In this document: piece by piece, positions 34,591 through 43,609 of the stretch
Layout of the letters: each line of letters opens with the position of its first letter
How positions within the stretch are numbered: position 1 is the stretch's first letter
DNA from: UBA1672 sp050633645
GTDB lineage: Bacteria; Pseudomonadota; Alphaproteobacteria; Micavibrionales; Micavibrionaceae
Assembly: GCA_050633645.1 (NCBI GenBank)
Contig: JBOEGX010000002.1
Location: 682,001 to 746,000, forward strand
DNA length: 64,000 nucleotides
Direction: 5' to 3'
Notes under the pieces: model-generated
What the model saw: the letters and a program-made list of their open reading frames with translations, nothing else
What the model was told of the DNA's origin: nothing
Databases searched by the model: none
Made by a program: the position numbers and the translations under genes

Positions 34591-34715
34591 TTACGCAGTA
34601 AAAGTAGTAGATAAGTTACACAGTAAGTAAAATACACAGCTACTCAGAAACGCAGCATATACGCAGTAAATTTCTTAGGTTTTACGCAAATACTCAGTTA
34701 GTAACGCAGTAGTCC
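34590..34715. repeat. Cluster of ACGCAGTA-like repeats
   Basis: About eight copies of a short unit close to TACGCAGTAA: TTACGCAGTAAA, TTACACAGTAAG, TACACAGCTACTCAG, AACGCAGCATA, ATACGCAGTAAA, TACTCAGTTAG and TAACGCAGTAG. They occupy the gap between the terminator and the 3' end of the secreted coiled-coil gene, hence its 3' untranslated region. Function unknown; it may be a decayed tandem repeat. Confidence 0.45.
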
Positions 34716-34728
34716 CACACAACCCAAA

Positions 34729-36258
34729 TCATTGGGTATTCAATCTCGCCTCAAGCAATTTGATGCGCTCTTCATATTGGCGCTGTTGGCGATAAATCTC
34801 CGATTTTGATTCTTCTAAGTCGGCCTCAAGTGTCGACAGCTTAGAAAGCTGTTGCTGGTCTGTAAGTTTTGGGTCAAACAACATTGTCTCTAGCTTTTGT
34901 TTCTCTTGCTCACACTGGGCTTTAGATGATTGTAACTGACGACCAAGTCGCATAACTTGACGTTCTGATTCATTGAATTTCATCGTTGCTTTTTCAAGAT
35001 TCCAGTTATCCGAAGACACATTTAGCCGTTCTTGCTGAGAGTCGTTAAGAGCCATTTTCAATTCCTCATCAAGCATAGAGTTTTTACTCATAAGAACGCT
35101 TAATTGTTGTTCTAATTCTGAAATTTTACTGCGCATCATTGTGAAATCTTCGCCCTGCGTTCCTGCGGCAGGTTCAAAGCTTTTGGCTGCGTTTTCTTCT
35201 ATCTCCGCAAGCGTCTCTGGTTTCTCAAAAACGCTTTCTACGGCAATTTCATTCATTTCACTAGAAACTTCAGCTTCTACAAACGTGTTCTTTTCATCCC
35301 TGTTATCAAGTGATGTCAGATCCGCAACAACGGGTTTATCCGCCTTTGTGATGTTGTATACTGCGCCGTCTTTTTTAATCGTTTCCTTGACATCTTGAAT
35401 GGCCGCAGCAAATTTTTCTTGCTCTGCCGTAGAGGCCTTAACCGGAATGTCACTTGCAGCACTTTGGGGTTTAACAGCTTCCAGGGGTGCAATATCTTTC
35501 TGCGCGGATTTATTTTGTGAGGGCTTGTATTTTTCGCTCTCTTCTTTGAGTTTTTGCGCCATTTCATCGCTGTAACGCTCTTTATTTTCAAAGTCAGGGC
35601 GCTTCATCGCCTCGGTAATAACAGGCTTCTCATTTTCTTGTGCTACATCTTGTAAGTTCACAGGTGGTAACGGCGCAAGATTTTTAGATAGTTTGGGTTC
35701 GGAAGATAAAAGTTTTTCTTGTTGCGCAGCATTCTCTTCTGCCGCCGCGAGCAAGCCATTCGGGTCGGTGCACTCGCCATATTCCTTTAAATTGGCTTCA
35801 AGCCCCGTTAAATACACCCGAAACTTATTGCCACGAACATTCACATCCATCGTCGCGGCGCTTAATAAGGTATTTGAAAAACCGTCTCTTTTCCTCAAAT
35901 CACTAACCAAAAGACTTTCTTTAAACGCTTTGGTCGGGATGAGTGTAGAGCTTTGCCCGGGAACAGTATATTGCACTTCATATTTTGTGTTCTTTTGAAA
36001 AACATCCTGACGAAAATCAATATTTAAATTGGTTAAACCTTTTTTTGTACCAGCAAGCTGAACGATATATCCATTATTGAGTTGGTTACTGATAGAGCAA
36101 ATTGGCAGATGAGCGTCCATACCAACCTTTTCAACTGTCCACTTGTTCTTTGGATAAAAGTAATTAGAGCTATCTTCCGCCCCTGCATAAACAGGAATCA
36201 AAAAAGTTCCGCTTAAAAGCGCTGTCATAAAGAATTTAGCCAAGACATTCTTTGCCAT
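34729..36258 (-). CDS. Secreted protein with C-terminal coiled coil, unknown function
   Basis: 509 residues. A signal peptide (about 1-27, ending VYAGA) is followed by a folded N-terminal domain (about 30-165) with two Cys (PICSIS and YGECTDP) that could form a disulfide. A long low-complexity middle rich in Lys, Glu and Ala follows (about 190-345). A coiled coil runs from about 370 to the end (EFTMMRSKISELEQQLSVLM onward). It is probably periplasmic or envelope associated. No family is recognised. Transcription ends in the repeat cluster and terminator downstream. Confidence 0.78.
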   Translation of the reverse strand: MAKNVLAKFFMTALLSGTFLIPVYAGAEDSSNYFYPKNKWTVEKVGMDAHLPICSISNQLNNGYIVQLAGTKKGLTNLNIDFRQDVFQKNTKYEVQYTVPGQSSTLIPTKAFKESLLVSDLRKRDGFSNTLLSAATMDVNVRGNKFRVYLTGLEANLKEYGECTDPNGLLAAAEENAAQQEKLLSSEPKLSKNLAPLPPVNLQDVAQENEKPVITEAMKRPDFENKERYSDEMAQKLKEESEKYKPSQNKSAQKDIAPLEAVKPQSAASDIPVKASTAEQEKFAAAIQDVKETIKKDGAVYNITKADKPVVADLTSLDNRDEKNTFVEAEVSSEMNEIAVESVFEKPETLAEIEENAAKSFEPAAGTQGEDFTMMRSKISELEQQLSVLMSKNSMLDEELKMALNDSQQERLNVSSDNWNLEKATMKFNESERQVMRLGRQLQSSKAQCEQEKQKLETMLFDPKLTDQQQLSKLSTLEADLEESKSEIYRQQRQYEERIKLLEARLNTQ

Positions 36259-36401
36259 TTTGTATTCCGATATACTTAAATAAAATAATTCAGCCGAACA
36301 GCCGAGAAGTGATTCGATAATTAACTGCGTCCATACTTACAGTTTTTACGAATCGTCAAAAGAAAAATAATTATTTTTGGGATTATTTTTGGGGAAAACA
36401 T

Positions 36402-36719
36402 GTGTACAATGTGTCTATGAGTTTTACAGATATCGAAAATAAGCTACGTGAAAAGCTATCTTACGCTCCTCAGTTGGGCGCTAAGATTAAATTTGACTTT
36501 GGTGATGATGGCATGATTTTTATTGATGGCACGCAAACCCCCGCGGTCATGAATAACGAAGATGAAGACGCGGATACGGTGTTTTTATGCAAGGTTGATG
36601 TGTTCAAAAGCATCGTTGATGGTACGCAAGACCCCACCATGGCCTATATGATGGGCAAGCTTAAAATTAAGGGGTCTATGGGCGTCGCAATGAAATTAAA
36701 TTCGCTGCTTGAAGATTAA
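36402..36719 (+). CDS. SCP2 sterol-carrier domain protein
   Basis: 105 residues, a stand-alone SCP2 domain: GAKIKFDFGDDGMIFIDG, then DTVFLCKVDVFKSIVDGTQDPTM, and the closing AYMMGKLKIKGSMGVAMKL, the family's best-conserved part. SCP2 proteins have a hydrophobic pocket for lipids or acyl-CoA, which would suit the beta-oxidation genes nearby, but no partner is certain. The start used is GTG with GGGGAA 7 bases upstream; an ATG five codons later is also possible. It converges with the Sco1 gene (5 bases). Confidence 0.88.
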   Translation: MYNVSMSFTDIENKLREKLSYAPQLGAKIKFDFGDDGMIFIDGTQTPAVMNNEDEDADTVFLCKVDVFKSIVDGTQDPTMAYMMGKLKIKGSMGVAMKLNSLLED

Positions 36720-36724
36720 GTCTT

Positions 36725-37396
36725 CTACAACCCCTTCTTCTTGATATCTTCTACGATTTTCTCCGCGCTGTCTTTCGATGGATACATCGCAATTAATTTA
36801 TTGTTTTTATCCATTAAATACGTGAAAGAGGAATGATCCATCATATATTCATCCATCATTTCATTTTCAACTTTGCTCGCATAAACTTTGAACGCATTTT
36901 TTACGGCGTCTATTTGCTCTTGAGAACCCGTTAAGCCGATAAGGGCAGGGTGAAATTGCTCCACATAGGCTTTCATAACTCCCGCCGTATCGCGCTCTGG
37001 GTCAACGGTAATAAAAATGGGTGTGATTTTATCAGCATCCTCGCCCAGATTGTCCATGATCAAAGCAAATTTTTGTAGCTCCGCAGGGCAAATGGCGGGG
37101 CAAAATGTAAATCCAAAAAAGACGAGCTTATATGTATCGTCATAATCTGCGTCCGTGACCTCATTGCCATCCTGATCAACAAGAGTGAATGAACCACCAA
37201 TATCAGATGAGCCAACAACCGCCTCATCATTCATATTAACGGGCTTTTTTAAAATCGTTGCTGCACTGTTATCATCAGGGGAAAGGCTAATTACGCCACC
37301 GCCAAGCTCTTTCTTCGCTTTTAAATACGTAATCCCTGCGCCAATACCAAAGCCAATGATCAATAAAAACACCCATCGAATAAAACGATTTTTCAT
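36725..37396 (-). CDS. Sco1/SenC/PrrC copper chaperone
   Basis: 223 residues. An N-terminal membrane anchor (about 6-26) is followed by a thioredoxin-like domain. The copper site is complete: CPAIC (CxxxC) in FGFTFCPAICPAELQKF and the late His in MMDHSSFTYLMDKNN. ITPIFITVDPERDT is also typical. The protein delivers copper to the CuA centre of cytochrome c oxidase in the periplasm and has a thiol redox role. No oxidase genes are nearby. Confidence 0.93.
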   Translation of the reverse strand: MKNRFIRWVFLLIIGFGIGAGITYLKAKKELGGGVISLSPDDNSAATILKKPVNMNDEAVVGSSDIGGSFTLVDQDGNEVTDADYDDTYKLVFFGFTFCPAICPAELQKFALIMDNLGEDADKITPIFITVDPERDTAGVMKAYVEQFHPALIGLTGSQEQIDAVKNAFKVYASKVENEMMDEYMMDHSSFTYLMDKNNKLIAMYPSKDSAEKIVEDIKKKGL

Positions 37397-37501
37397 GAAA
37401 CTATCCTATCTATTTATCTTATGCCTATGCTTATAAAGGCAATCTTGCATCTTGACAATTCCTTTCAATGTGCAAAGCTGCGATCCATATTGAAATATAA
37501 C

Positions 37502-37637
37502 CTTCGGGGTGCGTGTTAGTGATTTTAAAAACCGTGTTTTTAAAATTGTACCGAGCAAGTGCGAGGCGGCCGTTAGGCCGAAAAACTAAAGTTCGCTGAG
37601 AGTGACCCGTTGAACCTGTAGGTTAAGACCGACGAAG
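37502..37637 (+). promoter_or_regulatory. TPP riboswitch (THI element)
   Basis: P1 is formed by CTTCG at 37502 and CGAAG at 37633. The conserved GGGGTGC lies at 37506, CTGAGA at 37596-37601 and ACCCGTTGAACCTG at 37605-37618, which are the invariant parts of the thiamine pyrophosphate aptamer. A long extra P3 arm (complementary A/T-rich segments around 37519-37545) is present. It precedes the tautomerase-like gene and thiC and would reduce their expression when TPP is plentiful. 37638-37707 contains the expression platform, but no clear terminator was seen, so translational control is likely. Confidence 0.92.
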
Positions 37638-37707
37638 CAATGCTTAGGCATTGTTCGTTTTTTATTAAGGGCAAACAAATCTTTGCTTTGCAGGGAAAGG
37701 ATATAAA

Positions 37708-38052
37708 ATGCCACATATCATAGTCGAATATTCCAAAAACATCGGTGACATCATTTGCATGTCAAAATTAGTGGAAGAGCTCCACCATACCCTTTCCAGC
37801 AAAGGCATAGACATCGCCCGCATTAAAACCCGCGCAACAGAATGCACATGTGTTGCAGTGGGTGATCATGGCTCTCACGGGCATATGATCCACGCAACTT
37901 TGTTGTTATTAGAAGGCCGCGATACCGCCACGAAAAAACAATATGGCGACGCGCTGCATGCCAAAATGCACGAATACGTGGATGGGGTAGTGCGCCATTG
38001 CTCCGTTACCCTCGAAATCCGCGACATGGCAAAAGACACATATTATCTATAA
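37708..38052 (+). CDS. 5-Carboxymethyl-2-hydroxymuconate isomerase-like protein (tautomerase superfamily)
   Basis: 114 residues. It starts with Pro after Met (MPHIIVEYSKNI), as in the tautomerase superfamily, where Pro1 is the catalytic base. The pattern HIIVEYS at the start, then GDHGSHGHMIHATLLLLEGR and a C-terminal VTLEIRDM, matches the CHMI (HpaF) family of homoprotocatechuate degradation. It is unusual here as it lies between a TPP riboswitch and thiC, with no aromatic catabolism gene in view. It may have been recruited to thiamine metabolism or be a bystander. Ribosome site GGAAAGGA. Confidence 0.82.
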   Translation: MPHIIVEYSKNIGDIICMSKLVEELHHTLSSKGIDIARIKTRATECTCVAVGDHGSHGHMIHATLLLLEGRDTATKKQYGDALHAKMHEYVDGVVRHCSVTLEIRDMAKDTYYL

Positions 38053-38077
38053 TTCTGAATAGGAAAGGATGAGCATT

Positions 38078-39895
38078 ATGGCTCCCAAAGACCAACCAAA
38101 CACTCAAACTGCGGGCATATGCCCATCGACAACCCATGTAACCCAAGGCGCATTGCCCGCCAGTAAAAAAGTCTATGTCGGCGATTTAAAAGTGCCAATG
38201 CGTGAGATCAGCTTAACCAACGGCGAGAGCCTCACTGTCTATGACACCTCTGGCCCATACACAGACGAAAACGCACAATTAGACATCATGCGCGGCCTGC
38301 CGAAAACCCGCGCGCAGTGGATCATGGATCGCGGCGATGTCGAGCATATAGAAGGGCGCAGCGTCAAGCCAATCGACAACGGCTATCAAAACGAAGCGCA
38401 GCTCAAAAACCGCAAAGTCAATCACGAGAAATTCCCCGCCAGCCCCGAAAAGCCACTAAAGGCAAAGGCAGGTCAGAATGTCTCCCAAATGCACTACGCA
38501 CGTAAGGGTATCATCACCCCTGAAATGGAATATATCGCCATCCGCGAAAACCAAAAACGCACAGAGGCACACGCCATGGCTGATAAGGGCGATAGTGGAT
38601 TTGGCACAGATAAGGCATTCGGCGCAAATATGCTGCCCCTGATCACGCCGGAATTTGTGCGTAAAGAGGTCGCAGAGGGCCGCGCAATCATCCCCGCCAA
38701 CATTAACCACCCAGAGGTCGAGCCAATGATCATTGGCCGTAACTTCCTTGTGAAGATCAACGCGAATATCGGTAACTCCGCTGTGACAAGCTCCATCGGT
38801 GAAGAGGTCGATAAGCTCGTCTGGGCAATACGCTGGGGCGCGGATAACGTGATGGATCTGTCCACGGGCAAAGACATCCATGACACCCGCGAATGGATCA
38901 TCCGCAATTCACCCGTCCCCATCGGCACTGTGCCAATCTATCAGGCATTGGAGAAAGTAAACGGCGTTGCCGAAGATCTGACATGGGAAGTCTTCCGCGA
39001 CACATTAATCGAACAGGCCGAGCAAGGCGTCGATTACTTCACCATCCATGCGGGCGTGCGCTTGCCGTATATTCGCCTGACCAATGACCGCGTCACAGGC
39101 ATCGTAAGCCGCGGCGGTTCTATCATGGCGAAATGGTGTATGACCCACCACCGCGAAAGCTTCCTCTACACCCATTTTGAGGAAATCTGCGAAATCATGA
39201 AGGCCTATGACGTTAGCTTCTCTCTCGGCGATGGCCTGCGCCCCGGTTCAATCGCCGATGCAAATGACGCGGCGCAATTCGCGGAGCTTGAAACGCTGGG
39301 TGAGCTGACTAAAATCGCATGGAAACATGACGTACAAACCATGATCGAAGGCCCCGGTCACGTGCCAATGCACTTGATTAAGGAGAACATGGATAAGCAG
39401 CTAGAGGAATGCCACGAGGCACCGTTCTACACCCTCGGCCCCCTCACAACAGATATCGCACCGGGTTACGACCATATCACGAGCGGTATCGGCGCGGCGA
39501 TGATCGGCTGGTTCGGCTGCGCGATGCTGTGCTATGTTACGCCAAAGGAACACCTTGGTTTGCCCAACCGTGATGACGTGAAAACGGGCGTGATCACCTA
39601 CAAAATTGCTGCACATGCCGCCGATCTGGCAAAGGGGCATCCGGGCGCACAAAACCGCGATGATGCACTGTCAAAGGCACGCTTCGAATTCCGCTGGGAA
39701 GATCAATTTAATCTCGGCCTAGACCCCGATACAGCGCGCAGCATGCATGATGAGACATTACCGGCCGAAGGCGCAAAACATGCCTCCTTCTGCTCCATGT
39801 GCGGGCCAAAATTTTGCAGCATGAAAATAACCCAAGACGTCCGCGACTACGTCGCCGCCAATCCAGAGCCAACGGCGGAGGAAGAGGCAGCCTAA
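38078..39895 (+). CDS. thiC: Phosphomethylpyrimidine synthase ThiC
   Basis: 605 residues. A radical SAM enzyme that converts aminoimidazole ribotide to HMP-P, the pyrimidine of thiamine. The C-terminal cluster motif CSMCGPKFC (CxxCxxxxC) binds the [4Fe-4S] cluster. Core segments include GNSAVTSSIGEEVDKLVWAI, SLGDGLRPGSIADANDAAQF and EGPGHVPMHLIKENM. The ATG at MAPKDQ lies 9 bases after GGAAAGG and is preferred over an ATG three codons earlier, which overlaps the ribosome site. It is controlled by the upstream TPP riboswitch together with the CHMI-like gene. Confidence 0.97.
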   Translation: MAPKDQPNTQTAGICPSTTHVTQGALPASKKVYVGDLKVPMREISLTNGESLTVYDTSGPYTDENAQLDIMRGLPKTRAQWIMDRGDVEHIEGRSVKPIDNGYQNEAQLKNRKVNHEKFPASPEKPLKAKAGQNVSQMHYARKGIITPEMEYIAIRENQKRTEAHAMADKGDSGFGTDKAFGANMLPLITPEFVRKEVAEGRAIIPANINHPEVEPMIIGRNFLVKINANIGNSAVTSSIGEEVDKLVWAIRWGADNVMDLSTGKDIHDTREWIIRNSPVPIGTVPIYQALEKVNGVAEDLTWEVFRDTLIEQAEQGVDYFTIHAGVRLPYIRLTNDRVTGIVSRGGSIMAKWCMTHHRESFLYTHFEEICEIMKAYDVSFSLGDGLRPGSIADANDAAQFAELETLGELTKIAWKHDVQTMIEGPGHVPMHLIKENMDKQLEECHEAPFYTLGPLTTDIAPGYDHITSGIGAAMIGWFGCAMLCYVTPKEHLGLPNRDDVKTGVITYKIAAHAADLAKGHPGAQNRDDALSKARFEFRWEDQFNLGLDPDTARSMHDETLPAEGAKHASFCSMCGPKFCSMKITQDVRDYVAANPEPTAEEEAA

Positions 39896-39903
39896 CCTCC
39901 ACC

Positions 39904-39971
39904 GTCATTGCGAGGAGCGCGAGCGACGTGGCAATCTATTTTATGGATTGCTTCTCTCCGCTCGCAATGAC
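39904..39971. repeat. Palindromic intergenic repeat (GTCATTGCGAG type)
   Basis: 68 bases with perfect 11-bp ends, GTCATTGCGAG at 39904 and CTCGCAATGAC at 39961, and inner segments GAGCGCGAGCGACGTGGCAA and GGATTGCTTCTC. This is the well-known dispersed palindrome type of many proteobacteria. It lies just after thiC and may act as a transcript end. The polA element belongs to the same broad class. Confidence 0.75.
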
Positions 39972-40002
39972 AATATTAAATGAATAGGAAGAGGTGGCGT
40001 AG

Positions 40003-40869
40003 ATGTCAGATTTTTTTAAGGGTGATTTTTTAGGGAATTTACCAAGAACGTTTAATCCAAAACAAAGGATTGCATTTGAAGCAATAGGTTTTTCAATAGA
40101 AGCCGTTCATTTGAGGTATTGTTCTATTCTTGATCAATTAAGCCAATACAATGACCATGAAATATTAAATCAAATTCCTGCCTTAGAAAGAGTAAATCTT
40201 TTTTCGAACATCTGGTCAATGATTGACCAAGCCCATGCTATAAACCAACTTCTGTATCAGTCTGCTAAAAAGAACAAGGGTGCAAAGGCCGATGATTTTG
40301 GAGTGAGTTTGGAAGGAACGAAAGTTGCTTCCGCAATAGAAGAATACCATAGCTCTTTTTCTGGGGTGCTTAAAAGTCTTCGTGACAACATGGATCACTT
40401 AGCGGGTAATTTAGATAAGCTAGCTGCTAAAAAAGGATCTCAAGACCCTATGTACGGATCCCTTTCCTATATTTTATCCAATCCTGAAGGGCTCAGTAAT
40501 AAAAAAATGGGAGTTGTTGTATTATCCAGTGGCTCTTTTATTCGTGAGAAGCACAATTTTAATGCGGTAAATCCTGCGAATCTGGGAGGAAAGTCCATTA
40601 GTGTGCCAGTTGACCATCTTGAGCTCAGTGCGTTTGGATACAAAATTGATTTATCTGAACTGTATCATAAAATCATGCAGTTGAAGCATTTAGTGAACAC
40701 TGAGATGGCAAAAATCTTTGAAAAAGAATTCAAAAAATATGCTGACGATAAGGGAATAAAATATGAAGATATGTTTATGTCATTACCCGGTGCTTTTACT
40801 GGCTATATGCAGATGAAATTAGTATCAGAAGAAGAGCTTCAAGAGATAACAAAAAACGCTTCCAATTAA
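40003..40869 (+). CDS. Hypothetical protein
   Basis: 288 residues, not recognised. Soluble, no signal peptide, no membrane segment. The first 150 residues appear helical with charged and hydrophobic periodicity, and the C-terminal half has SLPGAFTGYMQMKLVSEEEL. Base composition is more A+T rich than thiC upstream. The ATG follows AGGAAGAGG. It stands alone between a palindromic repeat and a small gene. Nothing indicates function. Confidence 0.7.
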   Translation: MSDFFKGDFLGNLPRTFNPKQRIAFEAIGFSIEAVHLRYCSILDQLSQYNDHEILNQIPALERVNLFSNIWSMIDQAHAINQLLYQSAKKNKGAKADDFGVSLEGTKVASAIEEYHSSFSGVLKSLRDNMDHLAGNLDKLAAKKGSQDPMYGSLSYILSNPEGLSNKKMGVVVLSSGSFIREKHNFNAVNPANLGGKSISVPVDHLELSAFGYKIDLSELYHKIMQLKHLVNTEMAKIFEKEFKKYADDKGIKYEDMFMSLPGAFTGYMQMKLVSEEELQEITKNASN

Positions 40870-40951
40870 TTAGCGTTTCGTCTCTTTTTTTACGATCTCA
40901 CGTTTATGAAGGTTCGTATTCCTAAATAAAAACCCAATGGAGAATAAAAAA

Positions 40952-41188
40952 ATGACCACCATAAACGACCAAATCGACCAAATGATCCTCTCCGCGGCCA
41001 CTAATGATTGGCAAAAAACCGCGCTTATCATCTCAAAGGTTTTTGACGACCCCGCCTTTGATAAGGAAACCCTCACCGGTCAAAATGTCGCGGAGCGTAT
41101 CTATGCCCTCGCCGAAAACGGCACGCTCTCCACCACGGGAAACATCCGCCGCTGGCGCGATAGCAACGTCAAACTGGCCAATAAATAA
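40952..41188 (+). CDS. Small hypothetical protein
   Basis: 78 residues from the ATG (MTTINDQIDQ) that lies 9 bases after GGAG; an ATG five codons earlier overlaps the ribosome site. The C-terminal part ERIYALAENGTLSTTGNIRR then WRDSNVKL recalls the DUF3658-type ending (a Trp-Arg-Asp-Ser motif), but the match is by eye only. Soluble and acidic. The codon use is like the chromosomal genes. Confidence 0.65.
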   Translation: MTTINDQIDQMILSAATNDWQKTALIISKVFDDPAFDKETLTGQNVAERIYALAENGTLSTTGNIRRWRDSNVKLANK

Positions 41189-41340
41189 GAATATATTCAC
41201 ATGGATAGCGGTGAATTGGTCATAAATGTTCACCCAATGTTCCACGTGAAACATTTTCAATATCCACGCCAAACAATAAAACCCATTGAAATCCGCCGCC
41301 ATCCCTGTATGTTGCGAAAAAGGATAACAAGGACATAATC

Positions 41341-41661
41341 ATGAGCGATAAAAACGAAGACTGGCAATGGGATCAAACCCCCGACACCGCCACCATCACC
41401 ACCAAACAAGTGATGGAGCAAGGCTTGCCCGTTCTGGTGGTCACTCATTTCGAAGACGACCACAGTTGGGCCTTCACCTGCGGCGTAACAGATAACCAAG
41501 ATGATGCCATGGTCGTCGCGATGGAAAGCGTGATAGCCCTTGACCCAACCCTATCCGAGGTTATTGATCTCGAACCCGGTTGGAGCGCATACCGCAACGC
41601 CATCGGCGATTTATGGACATATGAACAAGACGAAGATTTCGACGACGAAGACGAGGAATAG
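41341..41661 (+). CDS. Small acidic hypothetical protein
   Basis: 106 residues. QGLPVLVVTHFEDDHSWAFT and GWSAYRNAIGDLWTYEQ suggest a compact fold; the tail is all Asp/Glu (from about residue 97). No family is recognised with confidence. Start ATG follows AAGGA. Convergent with the RNase H-like gene 22 bases downstream. Confidence 0.65.
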   Translation: MSDKNEDWQWDQTPDTATITTKQVMEQGLPVLVVTHFEDDHSWAFTCGVTDNQDDAMVVAMESVIALDPTLSEVIDLEPGWSAYRNAIGDLWTYEQDEDFDDEDEE

Positions 41662-41683
41662 CGCGCTTTAACGCTCAACCATT

Positions 41684-42310
41684 TTAAATCGGATGGTGCC
41701 CGTCCATAGGATCAGGTGCATCAAAAAACATTGTTCGGGCAATATACCCTTCATCATTCATATGGTGCAAAATAAATGGTGCGCCATGTTGATCTACGAT
41801 TGCAGAAATTCTATCGACGTTTTGCTTTTTTGTGGCGACGCGTGAAAAACTATCGACAAGTTTAATATGAGTTTCTTTTCGATCTACATGACATAAGGCC
41901 ATATCATTCTGATTGGCCACAGCCCCGCGAAGACGATCAAACAAATCGCCGTTATATTTTTCTTCATTCAGCTTGTTATTAAGAACATCGAGAATACGGG
42001 ATTTTACAAAGGAACAATCAAAGGTTAGCTTCTGAACATTGAAATTTTTGAGCTGCTCTAATATAAGTGTAGCACCCCATAACTCCGCATGTTTGCTGTC
42101 ATCGATATTCATATTCGACATGTTAAAGGCTTGGATCAAGGCAATGTTATTATGTCGTTTTGGGTTGGTGATAATTGATCCCGCGCCCGCTCTATGCTCA
42201 CTTTTCTGGGAAAAGGATGAATCAACAAACACATTACAGTTTTTACGCGCCATGTGAATGGCGAGCTGTAAACGTGGTTTCGTATTCTCTCTGGATTGTT
42301 TTATTTCCAT
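41684..42310 (-). CDS. Divergent RNase H-fold protein
   Basis: 208 residues. The order of acidic residues follows the RNase HI fold: Asp in NVFVDSSFSQKSEHRAGAGS (residues about 26-45), Glu in SKHAELWGATLILEQL, Asp in KLTFDCSFVKSRIL and Asp in IKLVDSFSRVATKK near 165. The glycine-rich hairpin after the first Asp and the spacing of the others support the match. The conserved His before the last Asp is not obvious, and similarity is low. A C-terminal 35 residues extend beyond the fold. It might cut RNA-DNA hybrids or be a non-catalytic relative. Confidence 0.55.
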   Translation of the reverse strand: MEIKQSRENTKPRLQLAIHMARKNCNVFVDSSFSQKSEHRAGAGSIITNPKRHNNIALIQAFNMSNMNIDDSKHAELWGATLILEQLKNFNVQKLTFDCSFVKSRILDVLNNKLNEEKYNGDLFDRLRGAVANQNDMALCHVDRKETHIKLVDSFSRVATKKQNVDRISAIVDQHGAPFILHHMNDEGYIARTMFFDAPDPMDGHHPI

Positions 42311-42376
42311 ATTTTTACCCTCTATCCTGTGATAACAAAGAACGAGTGAAAGTAAAAGAAATTAAATCACGTTTGT

Positions 42377-42988
42377 TTAGCTCACCGTCAATTCGCGCTT
42401 AGACAGGAAGTCTTTTTTAATCTTCTCAACCGCGCCCACGCTCATTTTAAGCCCAAGACGAATTTCATCAAGCATAATAAGCTCCCGCTCATCCATATCG
42501 CCATCCGCCGCCAGAATATAAAGCGAAGCAATAATCAGCTTATCCTTACTGGCTTTATCAAGCGTCCCAACCATGGTCGATAGCTCGGTTTGAATGCTCG
42601 TATCTTGCTCCATCATATGCTGCGCCGTATCGCGGATAATATCTGTGCCAATTTCATTTTTGGTCAGATGCTTATAAACCTTCTGAAGCTCAGTAATCTC
42701 ATCGTCATCCAATACATCATCAGCAATCGAAATCGCAAGCATGCACCGTAATAATGCAATCGAAAACGCGTTCTGATCGCCAGAGCGAATACCAGTTTTG
42801 GGCATATATTCACTCCCGGCTAGGGTAACAAACCCCGTAATCATAAGGACAACACCAATAATCGCGCTAATTATCCCACCCGCAAATACAAAAGGATGAG
42901 CAATGATCTGCAGAGAATGAGCACCCACCAAAGCAAGCCCGAATATAAGAATGGCGACTCCACCACCTAAAATTTTTGTGCCAACCAT
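42377..42988 (-). CDS. Membrane protein with TerB-like domain
   Basis: 203 residues. Two N-terminal membrane helices (about 5-24 and 33-57) are followed by a cytosolic all-helical TerB-like domain (about 75-195) with LLRCMLAISIADDVLDDDEI and ASLYILAADGDMDERELIML, where acidic clusters resemble the metal-binding loops of TerB/DjlA-type domains. The function of such stand-alone proteins is unclear; membrane stress or metal responses have been suggested for the family. It is separated from neighbours by 66 and 148 bases. Confidence 0.75.
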   Translation of the reverse strand: MVGTKILGGGVAILIFGLALVGAHSLQIIAHPFVFAGGIISAIIGVVLMITGFVTLAGSEYMPKTGIRSGDQNAFSIALLRCMLAISIADDVLDDDEITELQKVYKHLTKNEIGTDIIRDTAQHMMEQDTSIQTELSTMVGTLDKASKDKLIIASLYILAADGDMDERELIMLDEIRLGLKMSVGAVEKIKKDFLSKRELTVS

Positions 42989-43136
42989 TATCTTGCTCCT
43001 CGTCCTACTGGAAATAACATCACTGCCGCACTATATCATAAAAATGCGAGATACGAAAAAGTTGCGATAATGTAAGTTTTGACATAATGATTTATAGTCT
43101 TTATATTTGCGCCAGATAACAATCGGGAATACTTCT

Positions 43137-43556
43137 ATGGATTTAAAAGATAAAAAAGCACATAACGCAGATCCTGCACGGGTCGCTGATTTCTTTGCTA
43201 AACATGCACCAAATGTAGAAAATACAATAAAAGAGAAGAATGATGATACTCATATTTTAAGAAAATATGTTATGGGGGGCAGACCTGGTCAAACAACGTA
43301 TATTGTCATCGAAAACGGACAAGGGGAATGCGAAGCAGTATATGCAAAAAAGGCGTATTTAAACACGTTAATTGATCGGGGTTCGTTCGAGATTGGGAAA
43401 AAGTACACAGCGTTCCTAACAAAACCTCAGACGATGAGCCCAAGACTTGTGAAGTATAAGGGAGAAAAACTCTCTATCAGAAAAAGTTTAGCATCCCTAA
43501 AACCCGTTGAAGACAAGGCTTCCCCCTCACACGATACTGCGCCCGCACCAGAATAA
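43137..43556 (+). CDS. Hypothetical protein
   Basis: 139 residues from the ATG (MDLKDKKAHNA) preceded by GGGAA; an upstream TTG in frame is less likely. A soluble, basic protein. The middle VMGGRPGQTTYIVIENGQGE looks like a beta hairpin pair. The tail is Pro/Ala rich. Not recognised. It converges with phoH across a terminator. Confidence 0.6.
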   Translation: MDLKDKKAHNADPARVADFFAKHAPNVENTIKEKNDDTHILRKYVMGGRPGQTTYIVIENGQGECEAVYAKKAYLNTLIDRGSFEIGKKYTAFLTKPQTMSPRLVKYKGEKLSIRKSLASLKPVEDKASPSHDTAPAPE

Positions 43557-43583
43557 AACCCCCGCCGAAATAAACGGCAGGGG
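43555..43583 (-). terminator. Terminator of phoH
   Basis: CCCCCGCCG at 43559-43567 pairs with CGGCAGGGG at 43575-43583 (one mismatch), and the minus strand continues TTTTATTC. It lies between the convergent hypothetical gene and phoH. Confidence 0.6.
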
Positions 43584-43609
43584 CATAGAGGGTTAGTGGA
43601 GAAAAACCA

